Under the pieces are notes generated by a model. It saw only the letters and a list, made by a program, of their open reading frames with translations, did not search any database and was not told the DNA's origin. From Roseateles chitinivorans (GTDB lineage: Bacteria; Pseudomonadota; Gammaproteobacteria; Burkholderiales; Burkholderiaceae_C): a stretch of DNA of 64,000 bases. The DNA lies in NCBI RefSeq assembly GCF_002761755.1, contig NZ_PEOG01000013.1, positions 1 to 64,000 on the forward strand, written 5' to 3'. The position numbers were made by a program, and so were the translations under genes. Below, one piece after another: positions 36,094 to 45,548 of the stretch (its first letter is position 1; every line of letters starts with the position of its first letter).

Positions 36094-38400
36094 TCAGGCC
36101 TGCGTGGCCGTGTGGACATTGACGTTGGGCGCGACGACGACGACGCTGTCCTGCTCCTCCGCATCGACGCGGCGGGCCTGCGCCTCCCAGAGCCGCCAGT
36201 AGGCGCCCTGCTTGGCGATCAGCTCGTCGTGCGGCCCGACCTCGACGATCTCGCCGCGGTCCATGACGACCAGCCGGTCGGCCTTCCGCAGCGTCGAGAG
36301 GCGGTGGGCGATCGCGATCGTCGTGCGGCCCCGCACCAGGTTGTCCAGCGCCTTCTGGATCTCCTTCTCGGTCTCGGTGTCCACCGCCGAGGTGGCCTCG
36401 TCCATGATGAGGATCCGCGGGTCGATCAGCAGCGCGCGCGCGATCGAGATCCGCTGGCGCTCGCCGCCGGACAGCCCCTGGCCGCGCTCGCCGACCAGCG
36501 AGTCGTAGCCCTGCGGCAGCCGCAGGATGAATTCATGGGCATGCGCCGCGCGGGCGGCCGCGACGATCTCCTCGCGCGTCGCGTCGGGCTTGCCGTAGGC
36601 GATGTTCTCCGCGATGGTGCCGAAGAACAGGAAGGGTTCCTGCAGCACCAGGCCGATGTGGCGGCGGTAGTCCGCCAGCGAGAAGCGGCGCAGGTCCACG
36701 CCGTCGAGCTTGATCGCGCCTTCGGTGACGTCGTAGAACCGGCAGATCAGGTTGACCATCGTGCTCTTGCCAGAGCCGCTGTGGCCGACCAGGCCGATCA
36801 TCTCGCCCGGCTGGATCTCCAGGTTCAGGTCGCGGATCACCGTCCGGTTGCCGTAGCGGAAGCCGATGTCCTGCAGCGTCAGGCCACCGCGCACCTTCTC
36901 CAGCCGGACCGGCTGCGCCGGCTCGGGCACGTTGGAATGGTGGTCGAGGATGTCGAAGATCCGCTTCGCGCCCGAGGCCGCCTTCTGCGTCACCGAGACG
37001 ATGCGGCTCATCGAGTCCAGGCGGCCGTAGAAGCGCCCGATGTAGGCCAGGAACGCGGTCAGCGTGCCCACGGTGATCTGCGAATGCGCGATCAGCCAGA
37101 TGCCGAAGGCCCAGACGACCAGCAGGCCGATCTCGGTCAGCAGCGAGACGCTGGGCGTGAACAGGCTCCAGGTCTTGTTCAGCCGGTCATTGACGAGCAG
37201 GTTGTGCTTGTTGGCGCTGCGGAAGCGCTCGGCCTCGCGGCGCTCCTGCGCGAACGCCTTGACCACGCGGATGCCGGGGATGGTGTCGGCCAGCACCGAG
37301 GTCACCTCGCCCCAGACCCGGTCGATCTTCTCGAAGCCGGTGCGCAGCTTGTCGCGCACCAGGTGGATCAGCCAGGCGATGAACGGCAGCGGCACCAGCG
37401 TCGCCAGCGCCAGCCAGGCGTTGTTGGAGAACAGGATCACCGTGATCATCAGCAGCATCAGGCAATCGGTGATGAAGTCCAGCGCATGCAGCGACAGGAA
37501 GACGCTGATGCGGTCGGTCTCCGAGCCGATGCGGCTCATCAGGTCGCCGGTGCGCTTGGAGCCGAAGTACTCCAGCGACAGGCCCAGCAGGTGGTCGAAG
37601 GTCGCGGTGCGCAGGTCCGCGGCGATGCGCTCGGACACCAGCGCGAGGATGTAGGTCTTGGCCCAGCCCAGGATCCAGGACACGATCGCCGCGCCGAGCA
37701 GGCCGCCCAGGTAGAGCGCCACCAGCCCGGTGTCGATCTGCTTGCCCTGCTGGAAGGGGATCAGCACGTCGTCCATCAGCGGCATGGTCAGGTAGGGCGA
37801 CACCAGCGTCGCGCCGGTCGCGCCCAGCATCAGCAGGAAGCCCAGCAGCAACTGGCCGCGATAAGGCCGCGCGAAGCGCCACAGCCGCAGCAGCACCCAG
37901 GTCGACGGCGGCGTGTGCAGCTCCCGGGCGCAGGAGGGGCATTCCTCGCTGTCCTCGGGCAGCACCGCCTGGCAGCTCGGGCACAGCTCGGGTTCGGCGT
38001 CCTGGGTCTGGGCCGGTTCATCGCGGCGGTTGAAGGCGTCCTGGAAGCGCTGCGCCTGCAGGTTGACCTTCATCGTGAAGCGCCACTGGGCCAGCCGGCC
38101 GCGGTCGTCGACCAGCTCCAGCTGCCCCAGGCCGGCGTGGTCCGACAGCGCCAGGCGCAGCGCCGGCGTCAGCGGCCATTCGCGCTCGACCAGGGCGCCG
38201 GCGCCGTCCTCGGCGGGCTCCAGCGACAGCAGCCGTTGATCGGTGAGTTGCAGACCGCCCGCGGCGAAGCGCAATCGCGCATCGAGGTCAACCTCCAGCG
38301 TGGCCCGGACGTTCTCGCCACGCCGCAGGCGTGACGCGAAGGCCTCGGCGAGCGAAACGCCGCCGGCACTGGCCGACGCGACAGGATGTTGATGCTGCAT
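36094..38400 (-). CDS. ABC exporter associated with cyanophycin metabolism
   Basis: A 768-residue fused permease-ATPase (MsbA/multidrug half-transporter type). The N-terminal 135 residues are a soluble domain absent from ordinary exporters. A small zinc ribbon with C140-x2-C143 and C154-x2-C157 (CPSC twice) follows. The six-helix membrane domain spans about residues 175-480, and the ATPase domain carries Walker A GHSGSGKST, signature LSGGERQR and Walker B ILIMDEAT. The start MQHQHPVASASAGG at 38400 was chosen; the frame continues upstream with no family support. It is divergent from the cyanophycin synthetases. It may move arginine, aspartate, dipeptides or a polymer-related substrate; none is proven. 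Confidence 0.88.
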   Translation of the reverse strand: MQHQHPVASASAGGVSLAEAFASRLRRGENVRATLEVDLDARLRFAAGGLQLTDQRLLSLEPAEDGAGALVEREWPLTPALRLALSDHAGLGQLELVDDRGRLAQWRFTMKVNLQAQRFQDAFNRRDEPAQTQDAEPELCPSCQAVLPEDSEECPSCARELHTPPSTWVLLRLWRFARPYRGQLLLGFLLMLGATGATLVSPYLTMPLMDDVLIPFQQGKQIDTGLVALYLGGLLGAAIVSWILGWAKTYILALVSERIAADLRTATFDHLLGLSLEYFGSKRTGDLMSRIGSETDRISVFLSLHALDFITDCLMLLMITVILFSNNAWLALATLVPLPFIAWLIHLVRDKLRTGFEKIDRVWGEVTSVLADTIPGIRVVKAFAQERREAERFRSANKHNLLVNDRLNKTWSLFTPSVSLLTEIGLLVVWAFGIWLIAHSQITVGTLTAFLAYIGRFYGRLDSMSRIVSVTQKAASGAKRIFDILDHHSNVPEPAQPVRLEKVRGGLTLQDIGFRYGNRTVIRDLNLEIQPGEMIGLVGHSGSGKSTMVNLICRFYDVTEGAIKLDGVDLRRFSLADYRRHIGLVLQEPFLFFGTIAENIAYGKPDATREEIVAAARAAHAHEFILRLPQGYDSLVGERGQGLSGGERQRISIARALLIDPRILIMDEATSAVDTETEKEIQKALDNLVRGRTTIAIAHRLSTLRKADRLVVMDRGEIVEVGPHDELIAKQGAYWRLWEAQARRVDAEEQDSVVVVAPNVNVHTATQA

Positions 38401-38501
38401 TTGTGTTGTTCTGCGATCTTCGAAACCGGACGTTCTTCGCCGCTTCCCCGGACGGGGCAAGACCCGGACCAACCCGGATGCGGCATTTTTCGCGGGATTT
38501 T

Positions 38502-38522
38502 CGCTTAAGCGCACAATTGTGC
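38502..38522. promoter_or_regulatory. Twin palindromes in the divergent cyanophycin promoter region
   Basis: CGCTTAAGCG (38502-38511) and GCACAATTGTGC (38511-38522) are adjoining perfect palindromes, 57 bases before the cphA-like ATG and about 100 before the ABC gene. They look like an operator for a dimeric regulator; the regulator is unknown. Confidence 0.45.
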
Positions 38523-38578
38523 TTCGCATTCCTCTCCGGTAGTCCGCCGGGCGGCCCCCATCCACGTTCCCTCCCCTC

Positions 38579-40756
38579 ATGAGCCGACACGACGACATCA
38601 AGCTCCTGCGCATCAACTACCTGCGCGGCCCCAACATGTGGACCTACCGTCCGGTGCTGGAAACCTGGTTGGACCTGGGCGGCCTGGAGGAACATCCCTC
38701 GAACCTGATCCCCGGCTTCACCGAGCGCCTGTGCAAGCGGCTGCCGGCGCTGGAAGAGCACCACTGCGGCGTGGGCGAGCGCGGCGGCTTCCTGCAGCGC
38801 CTGACCGAAGGCACCTGGATGGGCCATGTGCTGGAGCACGTCGTCATCGAGCTGCTGAACCTGGCGGGCATGCCCACCGGCTTCGGCCAGACCCGGTCCA
38901 CCTCGCAGCATGGCGTCTACCGCATGGTCTTCCGGGCCCGCGACGAGCAGGTCGCCCGCTGCGCGCTCGAGCAAGGCCACGCGCTGCTGATGGCCACCAT
39001 CAACGGCGATGACTTCGATGTCGATGCCGCCGTCGAGGCGATCCGCGACAAGCTCGACGATTGCTACCTCGGCCCGTCCACCGCCGCCATCGTGGCGGCC
39101 GCCACCGACCGCCGCATCCCCCACATCCGCCTGAACGACGGCAACCTGGTCCAGCTCGGCTACGGCGCGCGCCAGCGTCGCATCTGGACGGCCGAGACCG
39201 ACATGACCAGCGCGATCGCCGAGGGCATCGCGCGCGACAAGGACCTGACCAAGGAACTGCTGAAGTCGGTCGGGGTGCCGGTGCCCGCCGGCCAGGCGGT
39301 CAAGACCGCCGCCGAGGCCTGGGAGGTCGCCCAGGACCTGGGCCTGCCGGTCGTGGTGAAGCCTTCGGACGGCAACCACGGCCGCGGCGTCACCCTGGAC
39401 CTGCGCCACCAGGCCGACGTCGAGGCCGCCTTCCACCTGGCCGACAAGGAAGGCTCGGAAGTGCTGGTCGAGAGCTACATCCCCGGCATGGAGCACCGCC
39501 TGCTGGTGGTCGGCGGCCTGGTGGTCGCCGCGGCCCGCGGCGAGGAAGCCTGGATCACCGGCGACGGCACGCACACCGTCGTCGAGCTGATCGACCTGCA
39601 GATCAACACCGATCCGCGCCGCGGCACGACGGAAGACTTCCCGCTCAACCGCATCGACATCCGTGACGACCCGGTCGTGCTGCTCGATCTGCAGCGCCAG
39701 GGCCTGTCCGGCGACGGCATTCCCGAGGCCGGCCGCCGGGTGCTGATCCAGCGCAACGGCAACGTCGCGATCGACTGCACCGCGCAGATTCATCCCGAAG
39801 TCGCCCATGCGGTGTCGCTGGCGGTTCGCACCGTCGGCCTGGACATCGCCGGCGTCGACCTGGTCTGCAGCGACATCTCGCGGCCGCTGTCCGAGACCGG
39901 CGGCGCCATCGTCGAGGTCAATGCGGGCCCGGGCCTGCTGATGCACCTCAAGCCGGCCGAAGGCATGCCCCAGCCGGTCGGCCAGGCCATCATCGACCAC
40001 CTGTTCGCCGAGGACGAGAACGGCCGCATCCCGATCGTGGGCGTCGCCGGCTCGCGCGGCACGGCGCAGATCGCGCGCCTGGTCGGCTGGCTGCTGCACC
40101 TGAACGGCCGCCATGTCGGCCTGGCCTGCGGCGCCGGCCTGTTCCTGGGCACCCGCCGCGTCGAGCGCAAGCCCAGCGCGACCTGGGCCGCCAGCCACCG
40201 CCTGCTGATGAACCGCGCGGTCGACGCGATCGTGGTCGAGAACGGCGCCGGCACCATCCTGGGCGATGGACTGGCCTACGACCGCTGCCAGGTCGGCGTG
40301 GTGACCGACATGGGCCGCGTGGCCGAACTCGACCAGCACGACATCCAGACCGAGGACCAGCTCTTCAAGGTCTTGCGCACGCAGGTCGACGTGGTGCTGC
40401 CCGACGGCGTCGCCGTGCTCAATGCCGACGAAGCCAAGGTGGTGGAGATGGCGGAGCTCTCCGATGGCGAGGTCATCTTCTACGCGCTGGACGCCGCCAA
40501 CGCGGCGCTGGCCGCGCACCGCGCCCAAGAGGGCCGCGGCGTGTTCCTGCGCGGCGGCGCCGCGATGCTGGCACAGGGCACGGCGGAAACCTCCGGCGCC
40601 AATGTCGACTCGCTGCAGGCCCGTTTCCGCGTGGCCGGACAGGAGATCGCCACCGACTCGGTGCTGGCCGCCGTCGCCACCGCCTGGGCGATGGGCATTT
40701 CGCCCGAGCTGATCTCCGCCGGCCTGGACACCTTCGTGCCGGACCTGCCGCAGTAA
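38579..40756 (+). CDS. Cyanophycin synthetase-like protein with degenerate Mur-ligase site
   Basis: A 725-residue paralogue of cyanophycin synthetase (the CphA' type). The N-terminal domain and the ATP-grasp domain are well conserved (LPVVVKPSDGNHGRGV, RLLVVGGLVVAAARG, IVEVNAGPGLLMHL). The Mur-ligase-like domain begins at about residue 485, but its P-loop reads GVAGSRGTAQ near residue 491 instead of GTNGKTTT, and the C-terminal substrate-binding part is about 140 residues shorter than in CphA. It therefore should activate only one of the two bonds or act on a preformed dipeptide. It ends 59 bases before the full-length cphA, so both are probably co-transcribed. Confidence 0.9.
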   Translation: MSRHDDIKLLRINYLRGPNMWTYRPVLETWLDLGGLEEHPSNLIPGFTERLCKRLPALEEHHCGVGERGGFLQRLTEGTWMGHVLEHVVIELLNLAGMPTGFGQTRSTSQHGVYRMVFRARDEQVARCALEQGHALLMATINGDDFDVDAAVEAIRDKLDDCYLGPSTAAIVAAATDRRIPHIRLNDGNLVQLGYGARQRRIWTAETDMTSAIAEGIARDKDLTKELLKSVGVPVPAGQAVKTAAEAWEVAQDLGLPVVVKPSDGNHGRGVTLDLRHQADVEAAFHLADKEGSEVLVESYIPGMEHRLLVVGGLVVAAARGEEAWITGDGTHTVVELIDLQINTDPRRGTTEDFPLNRIDIRDDPVVLLDLQRQGLSGDGIPEAGRRVLIQRNGNVAIDCTAQIHPEVAHAVSLAVRTVGLDIAGVDLVCSDISRPLSETGGAIVEVNAGPGLLMHLKPAEGMPQPVGQAIIDHLFAEDENGRIPIVGVAGSRGTAQIARLVGWLLHLNGRHVGLACGAGLFLGTRRVERKPSATWAASHRLLMNRAVDAIVVENGAGTILGDGLAYDRCQVGVVTDMGRVAELDQHDIQTEDQLFKVLRTQVDVVLPDGVAVLNADEAKVVEMAELSDGEVIFYALDAANAALAAHRAQEGRGVFLRGGAAMLAQGTAETSGANVDSLQARFRVAGQEIATDSVLAAVATAWAMGISPELISAGLDTFVPDLPQ

Positions 40757-40815
40757 GCGCGCCGGCCGCCGTTCCGATCGCCCCTTCAAAGAACAGTCGA
40801 ACCGAAAGACGACAG

Positions 40816-43404
40816 ATGGAAGTCTCCCGCACCCGCGCCCTCCGCGGCCCCAACATGTGGAGCCGCCACACCGCCATCGAGGCGGTCGTGCACTGCAGCG
40901 AGACCGAGCGCGCGCTCGCCGACATGGCCGGCTTCGAGGCCCGCCTGCGCGAGCGCTTCCCCGGCATCGGCCCGCTGCGGCCGGCCAGCAGCGCCAAGGC
41001 GCCGATCACGCTGGCCCATGTGCTGGAACAGGCCGCGCTCGCGCTGCAAGCCCAGGCCGGTTGCCCGGTGACCTTCAGCCACACCCACACGACGTCCGAA
41101 CCGGGCACCTACCAGGTCGTCGTCGAGTACAGCGAGGAAGACGTCGGCCGCATGGCCTTCGACAAGGCGGTCGAGCTGATCGCCGCCGCCCAGTCGGGCG
41201 ATGCCTTCGACGCCGACGCCGCCATCAAGGCGCTGCGCGAGACCGACGAGGACATCCGCCTGGGGCCCTCGACCGGCTCGATCGTCGACGCCGCCTGCAA
41301 GCGCGGCATCCCGTTCCGCCGCCTGACGCAGGGCTCGCTGGTGCAGCTGGGCTGGGGCGTCAAGCAGCGCCGCATCTGGGCGGCCGAGGTCGACGCCACC
41401 AGCGCGGTGTCCGAATCGATCGCGCAGGACAAGGACCTGTCCAAGCGCCTGCTGCAGTCGGCCGGCGTGCCGGTGCCGATCGGCGCGCCGGTGAGCTCGG
41501 TCGACGAGGCCTGGGAACTGGCGCAGGAGATCGGCCTGCCGGTCGTGGTGAAGCCGCTGGACGGCAACCAGGGCAAGGGGGTGACAGTGAACGTCGCCTC
41601 GCGCGAGCATCTGGAGATGGCCTACAAGGCGGCCGACGAGATCGGCACGGTGATGGTCGAGAAGTTCCTGCCCGGCAGCGACTACCGGCTGCTGGTCGTC
41701 GGCGACAAGCTGGTGGCCGCGGCCCGCCGCGATCCGCCCAATGTGATCGGCGACGGCGTGCACACGGTGCGCCAACTGGTCGACAAGGTCAACGAAGACC
41801 CGCGCCGTGGCGACGGCCACGCCACCTCGCTGACGAAGATCCGCCTGGACGACATCGCCATCGCGCGCCTGGACCTGCAGGGGCTGACGCCCGAGTCGGT
41901 CCCCGACAAGGGCCGCCGCGTGATCCTGCGCAACAACGCCAACCTGTCCACCGGCGGCACCGCCACCGACGTGACCGACGACGTGCATCCCGAGGTCGCG
42001 GCACGCGCGATCGCGGCGGCCACGGTGGTCGGGCTGCATGTCTGCGGCGTCGACGTGGTCGCCGAGAGCGTGCACAAGCCGCTCGAGGAGCAGAGCGGCG
42101 GCATCGTCGAGGTCAATGCCGCGCCGGGCCTGCGGATGCACTTGAGCCCGTCCTACGGCAAGGGCCGTGACGTCGGCGAGGCCATCATCTCCAGCATCTA
42201 CGGCCATGGCAGCCGCGGCGCGGCCAGCGAAGACGGCCGCATCCCCATCGTGGCGGTCACCGGCACCAACGGCAAGACGACGACCTCCCGGCTGGTGGCG
42301 CACATGTTCGCGACGCAGGGCCTGCGGGTGGGCATGACCAACACCGACGGCGTCTATGTCGACGGCCGCCAGACCGACAGCGGCGACTGCTCCGGCCCGA
42401 AGAGCGCCCGCAACGTGCTGATGCATCCGGACGTCGAGGCGGCGGTCTTCGAGACCGCCCGCGGTGGCGTGCTGCGCGAGGGCCTGGGCTTCGACCGCTG
42501 CCAGGTGGCGGTGGTGACCAACCTGGGCGAGGGCGACCACCTCGGCATGAACTTCCTCAACACCGTCGAGGAGCTGGCGCTGGTCAAGCGCGTGATCGTG
42601 CAGAACGTGGCGGACAACGGCTACGCGGTGCTCAACGCCGCCGACCCGGTCGTCGCCCGGATGGCCGAGGTCTGCCCGGGCCAGGTGATCTTCTTCGCGA
42701 GCGACCGCCACCATCCGCTGATGGCCACCCACCGCGCACAAGGCAAGCGCTGCGTCTACATCGACGGCGACGCGCTGGTCGCCGCGCAGGGCGCCTGGCG
42801 CGAGTCGATCCCGCTGCGCGACATCCCCTTCACCCGCGGCGGCGCGATCCCGTTCCAGAACGAGAACGCGATGGCCGCGGTGGCCGCGGCCTGGGGCGTG
42901 GGCCTGGACTGGGACACGATCCGGCGCGGGCTGGCCAGCTTCATGAGCGACCCGGACAGCGTGCCGGGCCGCTTCAACGTGATGGACTACCGCGGCGCGA
43001 CCGTCATCGCCGACTACGGCCACAACGGCGATGCGATGCGCGCGCTGGTGCAGGCGGTGCAGGCGCTGCCGGCCAATAAGCGCTCGGTGGTGATCTCGGG
43101 CGCCGGCGACCGCCGCGACGAGGACATCCGCATCCAGACGCAGATCCTGGGCGAGGCCTTCGACGAGGCCATCCTGTTCCAGGACGCCTGCCAGCGCGGC
43201 CGCGAGGACGGTGAGGTCCTGGCGCTGCTGCAGCAGGGTCTGAAAGGCGCGACCCGGACCAAGCACATCGAGGAGATCCGTGGCGAGTTCGTCGCGATCG
43301 ACCGCGCGCTGGAGCGCCTGCAACCGGGCGACCTGTGCCTGGTGCTGGTCGACCAGGTCGAGGAAGCCCTGGCCCATCTGAACCAGCGCGTCCGGGAAGC
43401 CTGA
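40816..43404 (+). CDS. cphA: Cyanophycin synthetase CphA
   Basis: An 862-residue enzyme that polymerises aspartate and arginine into cyanophycin, using two ATP sites. The N-terminal domain (1-160) is followed by the ATP-grasp domain (LPVVVKPLDGNQGKGV, RLLVVGDKLVAAARR, IVEVNAAPGLRMHLSP). A complete Mur-ligase domain has P-loop GTNGKTTT near residue 483 and GVLREGLGFDRCQVAVVTN. The C-terminal domain contains VIADYGHNGDAMRALV. It is full length and all key motifs are intact. The stop overlaps the start of the FUSC gene (TGATG). No cyanophycinase is present in the window. Confidence 0.96.
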   Translation: MEVSRTRALRGPNMWSRHTAIEAVVHCSETERALADMAGFEARLRERFPGIGPLRPASSAKAPITLAHVLEQAALALQAQAGCPVTFSHTHTTSEPGTYQVVVEYSEEDVGRMAFDKAVELIAAAQSGDAFDADAAIKALRETDEDIRLGPSTGSIVDAACKRGIPFRRLTQGSLVQLGWGVKQRRIWAAEVDATSAVSESIAQDKDLSKRLLQSAGVPVPIGAPVSSVDEAWELAQEIGLPVVVKPLDGNQGKGVTVNVASREHLEMAYKAADEIGTVMVEKFLPGSDYRLLVVGDKLVAAARRDPPNVIGDGVHTVRQLVDKVNEDPRRGDGHATSLTKIRLDDIAIARLDLQGLTPESVPDKGRRVILRNNANLSTGGTATDVTDDVHPEVAARAIAAATVVGLHVCGVDVVAESVHKPLEEQSGGIVEVNAAPGLRMHLSPSYGKGRDVGEAIISSIYGHGSRGAASEDGRIPIVAVTGTNGKTTTSRLVAHMFATQGLRVGMTNTDGVYVDGRQTDSGDCSGPKSARNVLMHPDVEAAVFETARGGVLREGLGFDRCQVAVVTNLGEGDHLGMNFLNTVEELALVKRVIVQNVADNGYAVLNAADPVVARMAEVCPGQVIFFASDRHHPLMATHRAQGKRCVYIDGDALVAAQGAWRESIPLRDIPFTRGGAIPFQNENAMAAVAAAWGVGLDWDTIRRGLASFMSDPDSVPGRFNVMDYRGATVIADYGHNGDAMRALVQAVQALPANKRSVVISGAGDRRDEDIRIQTQILGEAFDEAILFQDACQRGREDGEVLALLQQGLKGATRTKHIEEIRGEFVAIDRALERLQPGDLCLVLVDQVEEALAHLNQRVREA

Positions 43405-45524
43405 TGGCGGCCGGTCGCTGGCGTCACTGGCCGGCGCACTGGTGGAACGGCCTCAGCGTCGCCCTGGGGGTGATGCTGGTGCAGGTGATCGTGTCGCATG
43501 CGGCGCCCGCCGCGCTGTCGCATGTCGCCTCGCAGCTGGCGATGGCCTGTGCCATCTGCGCCAGCCTGGCCGATCTACCGGGCAGCGTCCGGCGCAACCG
43601 CAACCGGGTACTGACCGCGGGCGCGATGACGCTGCTGGCGGTCGGGCTGGTCGCGGTGCTGCATCCCCATCGCGTCGCGATGGGCGCCCTGGTGGCCGCG
43701 CTCGCCTTCGGCAGCGCCCTGCTGCTGAGCTGGGGACCGCGCGCGGGCCCCGTTTCGTTCGCGCCCATCCTGGCCATGGTGTTCGCGCTGGCCTGGCCGC
43801 CGCAGCCGCTGCCGGTCGTGCTGGCCAGCGGCGCGGCCGGCATCGCGCTCTACCTGCTGTGGAGCGTGCTGACCAGCGCCCTGCTGCAGCGGCGCTTCCA
43901 TCGCCTCGCGCTGGCCGACGCGCTGCATGGCCTGGCGCAGCTGCTGACGGCGCGCGCCGAGCTGCTGGGCAGCGGCGGCGCGGCCCATGCGATGCGCGAC
44001 TGGCTGGGCAACGAGGCCCAGCTCGCCGAACTGCTGCAGACCGCACGTGACCAGGTGTTCCCGCGCGCCCGGACCGATCCGCGCAGCGCCGCGGTGCTGC
44101 TGCACGTGGTCGAGCTGCGCGACCTGATGCTGGCCAGCCGGCTCGACCTGGAGCTGCTGGGCGAGGATCCGGTCGGGCAGCAGATGCGCGCCGCCCTGGT
44201 CGGTCGGCTCAAGGCGCTGGGCGTGCTGCTGGACGAGTACCGCGATGCGCTGCTCGACGAGCGGGCTCCCGCGATGAACACGGTGCGGCCGACGCGCTGG
44301 CCCGAACTGCCGCCGCAGGATCCCCGCACGCGCCTGCAGCTCGTGCTGCAGGACCGCTTGTCGCACCTGGATGGCGAGGTGCTGGCGATGGGCCGCGCGC
44401 TGGACCTGGCCCAGCCGGTGCCGCCGCTGGCGCTGGAGGCCGGCACGCTGCGCCAGTTCGTCACGCCGGTCGGCTGGCCGATGGGCTTGCTGCGGGCGCA
44501 GCTGCACCTGGACTCGCCGGTGCTGCGGCACGCGCTGCGCAGCACGCTGGCGCTGGCCTCGGCCTACTTCATCGCCCTGGCGCTGCCCTGGGCCTCCCAT
44601 CCGCATTGGCTGGTGCTGTCGGTGGCGGTGGTGCTGCGCGGCAGCCTGGACCAGACGCTGGAGCGCCGCAACCTGCGGGTGCTGGGCACCGCGATCGGTT
44701 GCGGGCTGATGCTGGCGCTGTCGCTGATCCCGAGCCAGACGCTGTGGATCATCGTGCTGCAGGTGGCGGTTGGCATCGCGCATGCGTTCGTCACCCGCCG
44801 CTACCTGGTCACCGCCATCGCCGCGACGATGCTCGCCCTGCTGCAGTCGCACCTGGCCGATCCGTCGCACGGGATCGCGGTCTCCGAGCGGCTGGCCGAC
44901 ACGGTGCTGGGCGCGGCCCTGGCCTGGGCCTTCAGCTATGTGCTGCCGGCCTGGGAGCGGCGCAACCTGCCCCGCGCGCTGAAGCGGGCCCAGCATGCGC
45001 TGCAGCAGTACGCGTTGCAGGCGATGACGGCGGCGATGACGCCCGCCGGCGCGCTGACCCAGCGCATGGCGCGGCGACAGGCCTATGACGCGCTGGCGGC
45101 GCTGTCCGCGGCCCTGCAGCGCAGCGCGGCGGAACCCCGCCGGGTGAGGCCGCCGCAGGACGAGCTCAATGCGGTGCTGGACCACGGCTACCGGCTGATG
45201 GCCCATCTGTCGATGATGCGGCAGAGCCTGATGCGGCGCGGCCAGGACCTGGACGGCGACCTGATGGCCGAAATGCCGGCGGCCGCCGCGAAGTTGCAGC
45301 GCGCGCTCGCGGGCCAGGAACCGGTGCCGCATGCGGTGCAGGCGCTGCAGGACTGGAGCCTGCTGCCGGATGTCGGTCCGCTGGAGGACATCCGGCCCTG
45401 GATGCGGCGCCGGATGCAGGTCAGCCTGGATGACGCGGCCCGCGCCGGCCAGGCCGCCGAGGCGGCGTTCGCCGCGATGGCGGCACCGCCCGAGGCGGTG
45501 ATGTCGGTGTCGCGGCTGAACTGA
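43404..45524 (+). CDS. FUSC-family inner membrane protein
   Basis: A 706-residue membrane protein of the FUSC/YccS type (aromatic acid exporter-like). It has two sets of membrane helices: an N-terminal group (NGLSVALGVMLVQVIV to about residue 160) and a second group after about residue 375 (HALRSTLALASAYFIALALPW; WLVLSVAVVLRGSLDQTLERRNLRVLGTAIGCG is the FUSC signature region). A soluble helical region lies between them and another at the C-terminus. Its ATG overlaps the cphA stop by one base, implying translational coupling with cyanophycin synthesis; substrate unknown. A longer start inside cphA at 43335 was rejected. Confidence 0.86.
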   Translation: MAAGRWRHWPAHWWNGLSVALGVMLVQVIVSHAAPAALSHVASQLAMACAICASLADLPGSVRRNRNRVLTAGAMTLLAVGLVAVLHPHRVAMGALVAALAFGSALLLSWGPRAGPVSFAPILAMVFALAWPPQPLPVVLASGAAGIALYLLWSVLTSALLQRRFHRLALADALHGLAQLLTARAELLGSGGAAHAMRDWLGNEAQLAELLQTARDQVFPRARTDPRSAAVLLHVVELRDLMLASRLDLELLGEDPVGQQMRAALVGRLKALGVLLDEYRDALLDERAPAMNTVRPTRWPELPPQDPRTRLQLVLQDRLSHLDGEVLAMGRALDLAQPVPPLALEAGTLRQFVTPVGWPMGLLRAQLHLDSPVLRHALRSTLALASAYFIALALPWASHPHWLVLSVAVVLRGSLDQTLERRNLRVLGTAIGCGLMLALSLIPSQTLWIIVLQVAVGIAHAFVTRRYLVTAIAATMLALLQSHLADPSHGIAVSERLADTVLGAALAWAFSYVLPAWERRNLPRALKRAQHALQQYALQAMTAAMTPAGALTQRMARRQAYDALAALSAALQRSAAEPRRVRPPQDELNAVLDHGYRLMAHLSMMRQSLMRRGQDLDGDLMAEMPAAAAKLQRALAGQEPVPHAVQALQDWSLLPDVGPLEDIRPWMRRRMQVSLDDAARAGQAAEAAFAAMAAPPEAVMSVSRLN

Positions 45525-45548
45525 TCGTCCGGGGCCGCGCGCCGGCGA

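Noticed and set aside
40786..43377. Minus-strand open frame of over 800 codons opposite cphA
   Set aside because: Composition (His/Gln/Arg/Val repeats) is typical of an antisense shadow in GC-rich DNA; cphA is intact on the plus strand.
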